Shown: one piece after another, positions 11,874 to 22,360 of the stretch
Layout: every line of letters begins with the position of its first letter
Position numbering within the stretch: position 1 is the stretch's first letter
Made by a program: the position numbers and the translations under genes
Assembly (NCBI GenBank): GCA_033964015.1
Contig: CM066922.1
Location: 24,414,507 to 24,478,506, forward strand
Direction: 5' to 3'
DNA: 64,000 bases
Source of the DNA: Scolanthus callimorphus
Lineage: Eukaryota > Cnidaria > Anthozoa > Actiniaria > Edwardsiidae
Notes under the pieces: generated by a model
Database searches by the model: none
What the model was told of the DNA's origin: nothing
Seen by the model: the letters and a program-made list of their open reading frames with translations, nothing else

Positions 11874-12097
11874 AAAACCTAGACTGGACTGAGAAAACCT
11901 GGACTGGGAAAACCAGGACTGGGAAAATCTGGACTGAGAAAATCTGGAATGAGAAAACCTGGACTGGGAAAACCTGTACTAGGAAAACCTGACTGGGAAA
12001 ACCTGGACTGGGAAAACCTGGACTGGGAAAACCTGGACTGGGAAAACCTGGACTGGGAAAACCTGGATGGGGAAAACCTGGAAAGAGAAAACCTGGT
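11874..12097. repeat. 15-bp minisatellite (unit 2)
   Basis: The same AAAACCTGGACTGGG array as at 3857-4050, with two additional perfect copies. Confidence 0.9.
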
Positions 12098-12831
12098 CTC
12101 TGAACGCCGGCTAACTTTTATGGGTTGTCACGTGGTATTGACATCACAAGTAAATCGCAGTCTATTAAGAGAAACGTGGATACGTGAGCAGTATCAGCTA
12201 TGTGCGGTTTTCACGGCGTTGGTTTTCACGTTGGAGACTAGCGAGCCACTGTTCGTATGACCAATTGCAATGAAAATTAATTGATATACAGCTAGAGAAA
12301 ATGTTAGTAGCTTGTCTCCAAAAATTTATAGTCCTTATTGATAAACCAAAGTGTTCAGAGTATTGTGCATAATCAGGACGCTGGAGCCGACGGACTATGT
12401 GCCGAGCCGCGATTCCTTCGACGCTGAAACCAATTTTCTTCCTTGAACTAAACCTCGTGCGAAACATCGTCTATTGAGCTGAGAATAAACACGTGTGGCA
12501 GCCATGTTGGTTTAGTGAGCTGTTTATTTTCAATACTCGGGTTTTCAAGTTAGTTAAGATATAATCGACCGGAAGGCAACATTCATTCACTCCCGCTCAC
12601 TATCTCATTTATGGCACAATTTTCACTTTCACTTGCTACTTGCCGACATACGAGCCCTTCCTTTCGTTCTCCTCCTTTCCACCCTCTCCTGACAAAAAGG
12701 AACTGGCAAAGTTTTTGCCACCACTTCAGAAAAGACCAATAGCTTTGCTCTCCCACGCTTAGAAATGACTAAATACGCTGTTCTAGGTATTTTATCGACG
12801 GGGGCTCGTAGTATTCCTGTCAGATATTCTG

Positions 12832-14150
12832 TTATTGTCTCAGTCGTTTCATTACTTTGTTTACTTTGTGTTCTAATACATCCTTGAAGCGTTCCATGCG
12901 GTGATCAGCGATAAGTGTATCCCTCTAACCCTCCATGTTCCATGCTTGCCTATAATGATACAATGTAACTCTTTTGTTAATCGGCTTTTGAGGCTTTGGT
13001 CTGTACCAAGTCTGCCAAGCATCAGTTGTTAGACGTCCAATGCTGTGAATGTTCATGATGTAAATTTTATTTGGATTAACGATGCACTTGGTTCTACGAT
13101 CAAGAAAAGCCTGCGCCACTGTTCTCTGAAAATGCCTCTGAGTCAGCAGCATCGAGGATTCGCCGTGTGGGTCCACATATTGTTTGGGAAACAGCACCAT
13201 TCGAAAGCAAAATCCACTTCCTTTTGCTTCCTCAAGGATATCTATAAAGTCAACATCCTCATTAGGGAGTATAAACTCATCAACGTCAATAAAGCCAACA
13301 AGTTTTGAGCTCCTTCGACTTCGATAAAGACAATCATGAATAGAGAGCACTTGTCCGTAGTAATGAAGACTAGCGCCATCGTTTAGATGAGGAGGCAACT
13401 TCCATGGCAAAACTGTCACCACCCCCTCGCTCACATAGTATTTGAGGACGTGGCGGACCCTGGGACTTGCTTCTAAGTCATAAAATACGAAATGATTTGC
13501 CCCTAGAAGCTGATGGAATTCTATAAACTCAATAATGTTTTGAGATGTCGGTGCAGCTCCGCTATTAAAAAGTGGAGGCACACAAATACTCAAATTCCGT
13601 AAGGGTTTGTTCATTTCGGTATCCATGACTTTCATGAGTACACCAATTGTGTTCGTCCCTCTGCAGGTTTCTGTAGAAATATGGATGAATCCAGTGTTTG
13701 CGCCAATTCCTTTTGGAGCGCCACACGAGATTATGAATGCAGCATAACGACTTTTAGTATTGTCTTTTGGCAAATATAATTGTGCCAACTCCACGGTTGC
13801 AGCCGTTTTGCAAAGTACAGTATCATTTTTGCAAAGTACATCATCATCCGAAAGAAGGGCTTCTCTTGCTTTGCATTATCGTAGAATACAGAATACACGA
13901 ATGTGCCAGGACAAATCTCAATAAACTTGAGAACTCCCGAAGTATACCTGCCTTTCAGATGTTCCGGTGAGGTCTCCAGTTTATGCGTAACAGTGATGAC
14001 ATTATTTCTATTCATTTCAAAAAGCCATAATTTCGCCTGAATGTAAAATGGCGATGTCATAAAGTACTGGACCCAGCTTACTGTCACGAGAAGTAAAAGC
14101 GAGATGAGAAAAATGATTCTCTTCCGGCTTGAACTGAACAAGTATTTCAT
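12832..14150 (-). pseudogene. GT92-family glycosyltransferase, copy 2 (broken twice)
   Basis: Homologous to copies 1 and 3 (membrane anchor, stem, catalytic domain with DVDEF). At about 13815-13845 a small rearrangement replaces the sequence found in copies 1 and 3 with a second TTTTGCAAAGTACA and shifts the frame. Near the C-terminus, where the others read CTCACATCC, this copy reads CTCTAACCC, giving a stop at 12925 and removing the last 33 or so residues. The longest open piece is 12925-13794. Substitutions follow copy 3 below about 13.35 kb and copy 1 above it, so a recombination junction lies within the gene. Confidence 0.85.
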
Positions 14151-15471
14151 ACTACTTTTCCTGTATATTGCTGTCGATTATTATGTGAAACTCAAAGAGT
14201 ACTTTTTCACTTTTATTCTTTAGTCAATCTAAAAAATCAACAAAAGGCCGAACCTAGAAGTCATTGCAACAAAAGAACCATTTGCAGCGACGTCCTAAAA
14301 GTCCAAAGAAATTGCGCTGAGGGAACAGGCTTAAAATTGGATTTTTTATTTAATTTATGCTCAGACGTCAATACAATTATTTTTCTCTACTTAAACAATA
14401 TAACATTGGCAGTTGGATGGACTCTAAAGCCTACGATATTTGACGTAATATCACAGGCTCCCCAGGCTACTGATTTGTGCGAAGAATTAACGGTAAAAAT
14501 ACTGAGAATGGCCATGTAAATCATGAGAAAAGTATACGATGGAAATTTCAAATCACAAATCAAGAATTGTTCTAAAATAATATATACTCTCTTGTACTTA
14601 TCTTGATATCTGGGAGAATTTGGGAGATTTGAGCCATGTTTTACTGTTCTCTCGTTCCCCATTCAATATAATTATTATATAATGTCAAAATTCACACATG
14701 AAATTAATCCTCGAATCATTTTACCTACCTCTTATAGACAGTGAACTAGCTAGAACCTGCCAAATGTTTCGGTGAAAGAGCCAATCCCGCTGGGAATATA
14801 TATGAAATTATTTTCGCAGGTCAAACAGGTAAAAAAGTACTACCATGATCGGTTGTAGGTTGTTATGACATTCTTTCCCGTGTCTCTTAAAACTGAGAGT
14901 TTTAGAATTTAGAAGTAGAGTGCAACGAATGTGACGAAACTTGGCATGAAATATTGGAACGTTGTTATAGACTGAATACAAGAACTCATGCGCGAACGGC
15001 ATGTGAAGGGTGCACGAGCGCGCGACAAGATATCGATTTACAGTGTACGAACATGGTACTAAAAGAGAAGTAAAGTTGTTGTATTTCAGAGGTGGAATTG
15101 ATATTGGGCCAAACTAAAAAAATGATTGGTCCTTCGAGCCGGAAACAGAAGGGAATAACAGAGATTGAATCATGATGGTTGCTTGGAAATAATATATGGA
15201 GTCGTGGTGGAGGTGGCAAAACCGTGAGAAACAACACGGATTCACGGCACTTATGCCTTGGATTATACCGGACTTGTCTGGAGAAATTGAATCAATATTT
15301 TGAAAACTCTTTATGTAATATTTACAAGTACTGTTAAGTGCCCAAAATAGACATATCAAGTTAGGAAATATGTGTACTCAGACTCCGGTTTGATAGAACC
15401 GGAATTTGATCAGATTATAGATAGAGAATAATCGATCGAGTGGGAACCATGAACTTAATGAATGGAGATAA

Positions 15472-15784
15472 TGTTAGGCCTTACCGTGGTTGAGAATCCT
15501 GTCTGTATCAATCCACAAATCCAGTGCACAAATCCACAATATTCTGTACGATGATAACGTTCAATCTATCTCTCCGCCGTGCATAATTATCGTCTCTATT
15601 TCTCTCTCTCTCCAGTCTTCACTTTGCATGCTTAATTGTTTTTCTTTTAAAATAGCTTTAACATTGTTCAAACATTCCATCATTACGTTACGCTTTAATT
15701 CCATTGCATTGCGCCTTAAAAACACAGGCATCCCGCATATGCCAAATAATATACCACAGGCATCCCGTGGCCTCTCGCATAACA
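15472..15784 (-). repeat. 3' LTR (left in window)
   Basis: 313 bp, beginning TGTTAGGCC in plus orientation and ending CATAACA. It carries 10 extra bases (around 15660) relative to the other LTR. Confidence 0.95.
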
Positions 15785-15801
15785 TCACTCCCCCCTCCAT
15801 T
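15785..15801 (-). promoter_or_regulatory. Polypurine tract of the Ty3/gypsy element
   Basis: On the minus strand the purine run GGAGGGGGGAGTGA directly abuts the 3' LTR, the expected place for second-strand priming. Confidence 0.75.
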
Positions 15802-15893
15802 AAAATCTGTTCGTCCTCGAACACCTTTTTGTTTTTTTTTTTTGTTTTTTTTTGTTTTTGGTATTGTTGTTGCTGCTTGGTTTCTTTCCCCTT

Positions 15894-16985
15894 CTAAGAT
15901 GTCAAAAAGTCCTGAAGATAGGGAGGTGGTCTCCGTTTTCGGGATGATCTCCGCATTGTTATTGGAGAGGTGTTCTTGATTTCCTTGTCTTCAGTGTCTT
16001 CCGCAGTGTTCGTTTCATTTGCAGCATCCGTCTCTTCCCTGTTATTCACACTATCCGTATTATCTGCTCTGTCGCCTTCGTCCGTTTCCGTCTCTGAGAT
16101 ACACCCCGCATCACTGGTTTCAACTGCGCCTGAGTTTCTTGTCGTGCCATCTACATTATCTGCCCTATCTACTTCTTCGTCCGTCTCCGTCTCTGAGATG
16201 CAGCCTGCATCATTGACTTCAACTCCGTCTGAGTTTCTCATCGCGCTATCTGTATCATCCGCTCTGTCTACATTATCGTCGTCCAAGTCTGAAGCCTCCC
16301 TTACCGCATCTTGCACATCTCCTACCGCATCCTTGATTGGCAGGCCATCCTCTTCTTCCTCGGGGATGTGGGGTAACCAGTTATTGTATTCCTGGTTAAA
16401 CTTCATGAGTCTATCTCTGTGTACTACTTGTGACTTCGCTCTTGGAGAGCCTTGAATGCGATAAATTACATCATTTATCCTTTTGACGACTAGAAACGGA
16501 CCTTCCCAACTACTTGTGAGCTTTGGAGATAACCCTCGCCTGCGTCTTGGATTGTGACAGCGGACTGCGTCGCCTCGCTTGAAACTCTCTACTCTGGTTC
16601 CAACATCATATCGATTCTTCATCTTTTCTGCATTCATTTGCAACTTGAGTCGCGCAAATTTATGGGATTCATCTAGAGCATCCTCCAGCTGTCCAACGTA
16701 ACTCTCAGGGTTGTATTTTAACTCGTGGCTGCCAAACATAATATCCACCGGTAAGCGGAGCTCTCTTCCAAACATCATTCGTGACGGAGAAACTCCGGTA
16801 GACGCATGCGTGGATGAACGATATGCCATTACTAGGAAAGGGATATAGAAATCCCAGTTCCTCTGACAACCTTCCACAAACATAGCAATTTCTGCTTCTA
16901 ATGTTCGGTTAAACCGCTCTACCATGCCGTCTGACTGTGGTCTGTACGCCGTAGTCCTAGTCTTCCTTATCCCAAAATTCTGCAC
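15894..16985 (-). CDS. Ty3/gypsy integrase C-terminal part with acidic tail
   Basis: The start of this ORF completes the integrase core (the third acidic residue lies in the YRPQSDGMVERFNR region). A GPF/Y-type module follows (SSWEGPFLVVKRINDVIYRI). The last 150 or so residues are very acidic and contain a repeated block with DAGCISETETDE appearing twice, then a basic end RRSSRKRRPPP. The integrase start is in another frame (16967-17617); a one-base loss in a T run at about 16975 accounts for the shift. An acidic repeated tail is not a usual integrase feature and might act in targeting, but that is speculation. Confidence 0.85.
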   Translation of the reverse strand: MQNFGIRKTRTTAYRPQSDGMVERFNRTLEAEIAMFVEGCQRNWDFYIPFLVMAYRSSTHASTGVSPSRMMFGRELRLPVDIMFGSHELKYNPESYVGQLEDALDESHKFARLKLQMNAEKMKNRYDVGTRVESFKRGDAVRCHNPRRRRGLSPKLTSSWEGPFLVVKRINDVIYRIQGSPRAKSQVVHRDRLMKFNQEYNNWLPHIPEEEEDGLPIKDAVGDVQDAVREASDLDDDNVDRADDTDSAMRNSDGVEVNDAGCISETETDEEVDRADNVDGTTRNSGAVETSDAGCISETETDEGDRADNTDSVNNREETDAANETNTAEDTEDKEIKNTSPITMRRSSRKRRPPPYLQDFLTS

Positions 16986-17617
16986 ATTTCGGTGAAAACT
17001 TTCGATGCGAAGTTTGACCCTTGGTCGGAATGTAGCTCCCCTGGAACTCCAAAACGCGTTACGACCTCTCGCACTAACGTATCGGCCACAGTTTCAGCTT
17101 CCTGATTCGGGATTGCAAATGCCTCCATCCATTTTGTAAAGTAGTCGCCGATAATCAGGTCATACTTGTTACCAGATTCACTCGTAGGGAGTGGTCCAAG
17201 GACATCTACAGCCATCCTTTCCATGGGAGCGCCGACTACGTATTTCTGCATAGGAGCTTTCGCCTTTCTATGAGGCCCTTTTCTCTTGGCACAAGCATCG
17301 CACTTCCTACACCAATCTTCGACGTCGCGAGAGCAACCGACCCAATAAAAACGTTGCTTGACTTTGTCAGCTGTTTTCTTTATTCCAAGATGTCCTGCCG
17401 TTGGTACGCTTTGTAGTTGATGCAACACCTGACTTCGTAACGCTTTCGGAAGTATTGTTTGGAATCTAAACTTCCCCCCTCCTTCCTCGAGCTTCCTTTG
17501 CAATAAACCATTCTCAACAACGAGAGAGTTCCACTGCGCCCAATAAGCTTTCACTTCTGGACTATACGAAGAGATTTCTTGCCATTTCGGTCTTCTCTTT
17601 TCGTCTATCCATTGCAC
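16967..17617 (-). CDS. Ty3/gypsy integrase N-terminal part
   Basis: Contains the HHCC zinc module (H..H...CxxC in AGHLGIKKTADK ... WCRKCDACAKRKGP) and the first two catalytic acidic residues (VDVLGPLP and SDQGSNFASK). It is in the same frame as the RNase H piece (17672-18016), separated by an in-frame TAG at about 17672. The 3' end shifts frame into the 15894-16985 ORF. Confidence 0.9.
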   Translation of the reverse strand: MQWIDEKRRPKWQEISSYSPEVKAYWAQWNSLVVENGLLQRKLEEGGGKFRFQTILPKALRSQVLHQLQSVPTAGHLGIKKTADKVKQRFYWVGCSRDVEDWCRKCDACAKRKGPHRKAKAPMQKYVVGAPMERMAVDVLGPLPTSESGNKYDLIIGDYFTKWMEAFAIPNQEAETVADTLVREVVTRFGVPGELHSDQGSNFASKVFTEMCRILG

Positions 17618-17671
17618 AATATTTTGCAGAGTTTCATCTTTAGATTGCTCTTCATGTAGCTCGTCTGTGGT

Positions 17672-18016
17672 CTAACATCTCCCAAGCGCCTCTGGATCTT
17701 CGACGGTATGCAAAGCTACCCGAACTGAAGCTTGCTCCTCAGTAATATCTCGTGATTCTTTCCTATCGCAGTACTTACATTCATAGCTAGCGCAAGGGCG
17801 ACGGGATAATGCATCCGCATTACTATGTGATCGGCCTTGACGATGTTCAACAATAAAATCGTACACTTGGAGTTTCTCTAGCCATCTCGCCATTTGATCT
17901 CTAGGGTTTTTAAAGTTGAGAAGCCACTGGAGAGCTGAATGATCCGTTCGAACTGTAAACGTGTGACCATAGAGGTAGCAGTGAAAGAATTCTACTGCCG
18001 CTACAACAGCCAACAA
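17672..18016 (-). CDS. Ty3/gypsy RNase H C-terminal part
   Basis: Contains the end of the RNase H domain (TDHSALQWLLNFKNPRDQMARW and HSNADALSRRPC). It continues the pol polyprotein in a -1 frame relative to 18001-20514 after an apparent one-base loss near 18020. It ends at an in-frame TAG. Confidence 0.85.
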   Translation of the reverse strand: MLAVVAAVEFFHCYLYGHTFTVRTDHSALQWLLNFKNPRDQMARWLEKLQVYDFIVEHRQGRSHSNADALSRRPCASYECKYCDRKESRDITEEQASVRVALHTVEDPEALGRC

Positions 18017-20514
18017 TTCTCTTCTGTAACACAGTAATTGATTTCCTGACGAGAAAGCGCGCGACTGTAATAACCTATCACCTTCTCGCGTCCGTCCTCA
18101 TCTAACTGAGATAGTACCGCCCCAATACCCGTGCCACTAGCATCGGTGTCGAGAATATATCGCTTTTGGGGGTCTGGGTAGCCAAGTACTGGTGTTTGCT
18201 GTAACACACTCTTCAGCCTTTGAAACGCTAACTCGCAAGTCTCATCCCAGTCAAAGGGTTTATCTTTTTCTGTGAGACGATGCAATGGCCTTGCCACTTC
18301 CGCGAAATTTGCAACAAATTTCCGATAATAAGCACACAGACCGAGAAAGCTTCTGAGCTCCTTTACATTGGTCGGTGTGGGCCACTCTCGTACCGCTTGA
18401 ACCTTCTTTGGGTCAACTGCAACTCCTTGACTGTTCACAACATGACCAAGAAAGTTAACTTGTCTTTTGAACAACACACATTTACGGGGATTCAGCTTTA
18501 AGTTTGCTTGGCGCAATCTCTGAAAGACGTTCTCCAAATGACCCACCTCAGAGTCAAAGTCTTTTGCGTGAACGATGATGTCGTCTATATAAACTAGACA
18601 GGAACTTGACGGTAATCCATCGAGGCAAGTTTCCATCAACCGTTCAAGTGTTGCCGGAGCATTAGTAAGACCAAATGGCATTACCGTGAAGTGCCAAAGT
18701 CCTCTCCCGACTGAGAAGGCTGTCTTCTCCTTGTCCTCAGGGGCAAGCTCCACCTGGCAATAACCGCTTCTTAGATCTAATGTAGTAAACCACTTCGACT
18801 CAGCAAGCTCATCAAGAGTCGCGTCTATCCGTGGAAGCGGGTATGAATCTTTGCGCGTAATGTTATTTAGTTTACGATAATCCACACAAAATCGTGTGCT
18901 TCCGTCTTTCTTCCTAACTAAAACTATGGGTGAGCACCAGGGACTTGAAGATTTCTCAATTACTCCTCGGTCTGCCATGTCTTGAATGGAATCGTTTGCT
19001 TCCTGAACCTTGGACATCGGAAGGCGACGAGGATGTTGCTTGATGGGTGGAAATTGACCAGTCTCAATTCGGTGTTTTACTATGGAAGTTTTTCCTAAAT
19101 CCGCTGACCCTTGTGAGAAGACATCTTGATAACGGACCAATAGATTAGCAACGACTTGAATTTGGATAGCATCTAGGTCAACACAGCTTTCTTCAAATAA
19201 TTCATTCAAGAAATTCGGGACTTCCTGGTTCACATTGGGTTTAGGGGTCGAGGTTTCATCTCCCAAAGGTACATCTAGAAACTCCTGGGACTGCATGGAA
19301 CGGGGAGTTTCAACCCGTGTTTCAGATAACTTAACTACTCGGACACTAGCACAAGGGACGCTTACTGCAACCTCTCTTCCTTTCTTTAACTTCTTTTGCT
19401 TTCTGGAAACGTTAGCGATGCGAAGAGGAACCGTGTTCCCTTCAGTTTTTACCAAAGTCTTGCCGACAACAATTCCTTCAATTCCATAAAGACTTTCCAC
19501 AGGCTCAATCACACTCCAACCCTTAACTCCTTCTGACTCCAAAACTTTTCCTTGTGTGATGACTTCAGTAAACGACTTAATCTTCACATTTTCGGCCAGA
19601 ACCACTCGAAAAACTCTCTTGTCTCCTGTTTCATCGTCTTGAACATGAGCTATCGGTACCTCGGCCTCATCAACAACAAGAATCATCTTTCCATAATCAA
19701 TAACACAACGAAACCTCTTCAGAAAATCACTGCCGAGTATACAATGACCGGCTACAGGGGCTACCCAAATCTCTTGTTCTTCATCCACCTCACCAATTTG
19801 TAGCCTGAGGTTGCACTTACAAACTACATCCACAGTATCTCCGTGCAGAACTGTAAGCTTACATTGAGTTTCTTCTCTTCTAACTTCCGAACTCAAAGAG
19901 ATCTGATTAAGCAACTCAGGAGTGATTATTGTAACATCTGCTCCAGAATCAATCAGGAAATCGCAGGGAACTTGCTCTACAAATCCAGGTACTATCAAGC
20001 CCCCTCCACCGCCACGACGGGCATGAACCTTTATTGTGTCACTGGTAGGTGGTAACCCTGTGGTTGGGGACCGGCCTCCACTCAGGTTCCCTGTGGTCGT
20101 TGCTGGTCCATGACTTGGTAACCCTGTGGTCTGACCTAAATTGTGACTTGGTAACCCTGTGGTTTGGCTTAAACCATGGCTTGGTAAGCCGGAGCTGGCG
20201 GTTTGAATACCGGACATTAAACATCGCATCGGTATACCTGTGGTGTAATCGCCTGAACTTGGACACTGTGGTGGTAACCCTGTTGTATGGACACCTGAAC
20301 TTGGGTACTGTGGTAGTGGTGGTAACCCTGTGGCGTGGCCACCTGAACTTGAGTACTGTGATGGTAACCCTGTGGGGTGGCCACCTGGACTTGGATACTG
20401 TTGTGGTAACCCTGTGGTGCATCCATAATAAGGGTAGGGTGCCGCGCAGTTGATAACTCGGGAGTCACGCTGTTGATAACTTGGAGTGAAGTCCCTCCTC
20501 TCCTCTCGTGGCAT
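18001..20514 (-). CDS. Ty3/gypsy protease and reverse transcriptase
   Basis: 837 residues. About residues 30-160 are a low-complexity segment of repeated TTGLP-type motifs, visible in DNA as GGTAACCCTGTGG repeats at about 20045-20420. The aspartic protease active site DSGAD is at 189-193, with ILGSDFL at 259-265. The reverse transcriptase runs about 490-730 with LDLRSGYCQV, MPFGLTNAP and the YIDDI catalytic motif at 642-646. The RNase H start is near 787 (LDTDASGTGIGAVL). It is in the same frame as the gag 3' piece but separated from it by a TAG, which could be a read-through stop or a mutation. Confidence 0.95.
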   Translation of the reverse strand: MPREERRDFTPSYQQRDSRVINCAAPYPYYGCTTGLPQQYPSPGGHPTGLPSQYSSSGGHATGLPPLPQYPSSGVHTTGLPPQCPSSGDYTTGIPMRCLMSGIQTASSGLPSHGLSQTTGLPSHNLGQTTGLPSHGPATTTGNLSGGRSPTTGLPPTSDTIKVHARRGGGGGLIVPGFVEQVPCDFLIDSGADVTIITPELLNQISLSSEVRREETQCKLTVLHGDTVDVVCKCNLRLQIGEVDEEQEIWVAPVAGHCILGSDFLKRFRCVIDYGKMILVVDEAEVPIAHVQDDETGDKRVFRVVLAENVKIKSFTEVITQGKVLESEGVKGWSVIEPVESLYGIEGIVVGKTLVKTEGNTVPLRIANVSRKQKKLKKGREVAVSVPCASVRVVKLSETRVETPRSMQSQEFLDVPLGDETSTPKPNVNQEVPNFLNELFEESCVDLDAIQIQVVANLLVRYQDVFSQGSADLGKTSIVKHRIETGQFPPIKQHPRRLPMSKVQEANDSIQDMADRGVIEKSSSPWCSPIVLVRKKDGSTRFCVDYRKLNNITRKDSYPLPRIDATLDELAESKWFTTLDLRSGYCQVELAPEDKEKTAFSVGRGLWHFTVMPFGLTNAPATLERLMETCLDGLPSSSCLVYIDDIIVHAKDFDSEVGHLENVFQRLRQANLKLNPRKCVLFKRQVNFLGHVVNSQGVAVDPKKVQAVREWPTPTNVKELRSFLGLCAYYRKFVANFAEVARPLHRLTEKDKPFDWDETCELAFQRLKSVLQQTPVLGYPDPQKRYILDTDASGTGIGAVLSQLDEDGREKVIGYYSRALSRQEINYCVTEENCWLL

Positions 20515-20535
20515 AGGCGTAGTGTAGCCAGGAAA

Positions 20536-20880
20536 CTACGGAAATTCTTCAGCAACTCCGGGTAGACGCCCATAGGTTGGTCTCATGTAGGGCGGTCTCT
20601 CTTGATTAAGGTTCCTCCCACGCCCCCTTGGCCGCGAGCCTGAAGAAATGTCCCCATTAGTTCCATGGTAACCCTCTCGCTCGGTACAATTCCTTTGCAC
20701 GTGTCCGAATTTGAAACATTTATGACACCGGACGTTTGCGTAAGAATCCGAGCTATTTTGATTCCGTATAGCTTTGATTATTTCAGAAAATAACCCTTCT
20801 ATTTTCGCAAAAGATCGCTGGTCAGCTTCAAAGTGTTGAGGCGCTTGTTGGTGTGTACTGGAGGCAGTCGCTTGTCTCAC
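20536..20880 (-). CDS. Ty3/gypsy gag C-terminal part (nucleocapsid zinc knuckle)
   Basis: The CCHC zinc knuckle CHKCFKFGHVQRNC is the typical nucleic-acid-binding motif of gag nucleocapsid. Basic RG-rich sequence follows. It is out of frame with the upstream gag ORF because of an indel near 20970. Confidence 0.9.
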   Translation of the reverse strand: MRQATASSTHQQAPQHFEADQRSFAKIEGLFSEIIKAIRNQNSSDSYANVRCHKCFKFGHVQRNCTEREGYHGTNGDISSGSRPRGRGRNLNQERPPYMRPTYGRLPGVAEEFP

Positions 20881-21667
20881 CGGCCTTGTCTGATTCCATC
20901 GGTTCGCGAGATGGTACGATTCTAGTTCCAGCGCTATTTCTAAGGCCTTGGACGCTTTCTGGGCGTCCTTGTCTTATCTTGATTTTCATCTCATCATCCA
21001 AAAGGGCGTCGATGAACTGATCTTTAGCTAAGACGTTCTGGATTTCGGACCCTGCCGATTGATAGGCCAGATGTACTAGTCGTTCTATATCCGCAGCCAA
21101 TTCCGGCAAGGTCTCGTCCTTTCTTTTAACTCTAGCTTTAAACTTTGCCCTTGCAAGCTCTGACTGGTGGGCTCCGCCAAATCTGTTTGCCAGTGCGCCA
21201 GTGAGTGCTGAAAAACTACGCCTATCCTTGCTCGACATGTTTCCTAGAATAAGAGTTGCACGACCTTGAAGTCCACTTGCTAAGAAGGACGCTTTTTCCT
21301 CTTCCGTCCACTTATTTAATTCAGCTACGATCTCAAACTGAGCGAAATAAGACTCCCACGATGTATCTCCATTATACTTAGGGACTGGCATAACCGGTTT
21401 CTGAGTTTTCTTTGAAGACACATTTGAAATCGGCTCTATATCCTTTTTGCCGTGAATTTGATCGATTTCACCATCGATCGGATCAGTTTCGAATCTAAAT
21501 CGCACTTTCGTATGGCGTTCGGCTTTCGGAAGAAGTTCGGATGAGTTCGCTTTGTAATCGGGACCGGATCGATTTTCCGAGCGCTGTTCGGATCGCGAAG
21601 GAAATTCGGAGCAATTCGAGTCATACTCGGTGGCCAATTGCATATTCGGGCGGTTTTCGGACGCCAT
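20828..21667 (-). CDS. Ty3/gypsy gag N-terminal part
   Basis: 279 residues. PVPKYNGDTSWESYFAQFEI followed by EKASFLASGLQGRATLIL is the usual Ty3 capsid (retrotransposon gag) pattern. The last 45 or so residues are out-of-frame sequence caused by an indel near 20970; the correct frame resumes in 20536-20880. Confidence 0.85.
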   Translation of the reverse strand: MASENRPNMQLATEYDSNCSEFPSRSEQRSENRSGPDYKANSSELLPKAERHTKVRFRFETDPIDGEIDQIHGKKDIEPISNVSSKKTQKPVMPVPKYNGDTSWESYFAQFEIVAELNKWTEEEKASFLASGLQGRATLILGNMSSKDRRSFSALTGALANRFGGAHQSELARAKFKARVKRKDETLPELAADIERLVHLAYQSAGSEIQNVLAKDQFIDALLDDEMKIKIRQGRPESVQGLRNSAGTRIVPSREPMESDKAGETSDCLQYTPTSASTL

Positions 21668-21683
21668 TCGGGATTCGTGTTCC

Positions 21684-22022
21684 TTAAGTCTCTTCGAATG
21701 TTATTCGGCGTGCGGGAATTAAACGAGTTGCATGTTGTTTTCCTTCAAATAACGAACTCTCGACTTTTAGCGCGCCCTCGCCACAACACACTGCACCCTC
21801 CAACCCTTCCATCCGCTCCTTCAAAACAGTAATTTCATTTTCCCATCGCCAATAAGCCCTTTTCAGTTCTTCCTTTAGTGAGCCAATTATGTCTACTAAG
21901 TTATTTAGTTGTAATGCAAACTCCCGCCTTTCATCCTCAGCCCCTGCAGTTATTTCCCTCAATTCCCTAAACATTTCTACAAGTTTAACTTCAACCCCTC
22001 CGTCTTCAGCCCCTTGATTCAA
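21684..22022 (-). CDS. Leader ORF upstream of gag, coiled-coil-like
   Basis: 112 residues, charged and heptad-like (LREITAGAEDERREFALQLN ... IIGSLKEELKRAYWRWENE). It ends 17 bases before the gag ATG in another frame. It may be a separate small ORF of the element or an N-terminal gag extension disconnected by an indel. Function unknown. Confidence 0.4.
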   Translation of the reverse strand: MNQGAEDGGVEVKLVEMFRELREITAGAEDERREFALQLNNLVDIIGSLKEELKRAYWRWENEITVLKERMEGLEGAVCCGEGALKVESSLFEGKQHATRLIPARRITFEET

Positions 22023-22339
22023 ATTGTTCTCTTCTTCGTCATAAACACGGTCATCTATCGATCTAGCTTTGTCTGCTTCAATCTCTTTTTCCCCATAAGT
22101 CGTTCTGTCCCTCCCCGCGCGTTTACTGCGCCGCGTCTCTGGTATTGCAAACTATTCTTAATACTGCTAACAACAATACTCTAAAATCTTTGCAATTTCT
22201 TTTTGTATTTTAAGGGTTTTTTTTTACGTTCAATTCAGTTAACACAGTTCAACGACTTCTTCAATAACTTGTACTGTACTCTTTTATCAATCCAAACATC
22301 TTGAATATTCCTGGTAAATATATCTGTCGTCGATGACGT

Positions 22340-22360
22340 TTCCCGTCTGAGCCCCCAAAT
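22340..22360 (-). promoter_or_regulatory. Primer-binding site of the Ty3/gypsy element
   Basis: On the minus strand, three bases after the 5' LTR, the sequence reads TGGGGGCTCAGACGGG. The first nine or ten bases match the classic tRNA-Pro-type primer site; the rest does not, so the primer tRNA is uncertain. Confidence 0.55.

Larger units (their letters stand above)
7296..15336. repeat. Tandem segmental duplication, unit 2
   Basis: Second unit. From its start to about 13.35 kb it follows unit 3, including the internal duplication of a roughly 310-bp block (about 8300-8600 and 8611-8890). From there to its end it follows unit 1. It has a private 1.09-kb insertion (8890-9981), a G run of about 26 (7887-7912), one 135-bp satellite copy and the longest 15-bp array. 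Apart from GT92 I see no gene in it. Confidence 0.9.

Noticed and set aside
20039..20453. ORFs on both strands over 20.0-20.45 kb as separate genes
   Set aside because: Generated by the GGTAACCCTGTGG repeats in the Ty3/gypsy pol linker.
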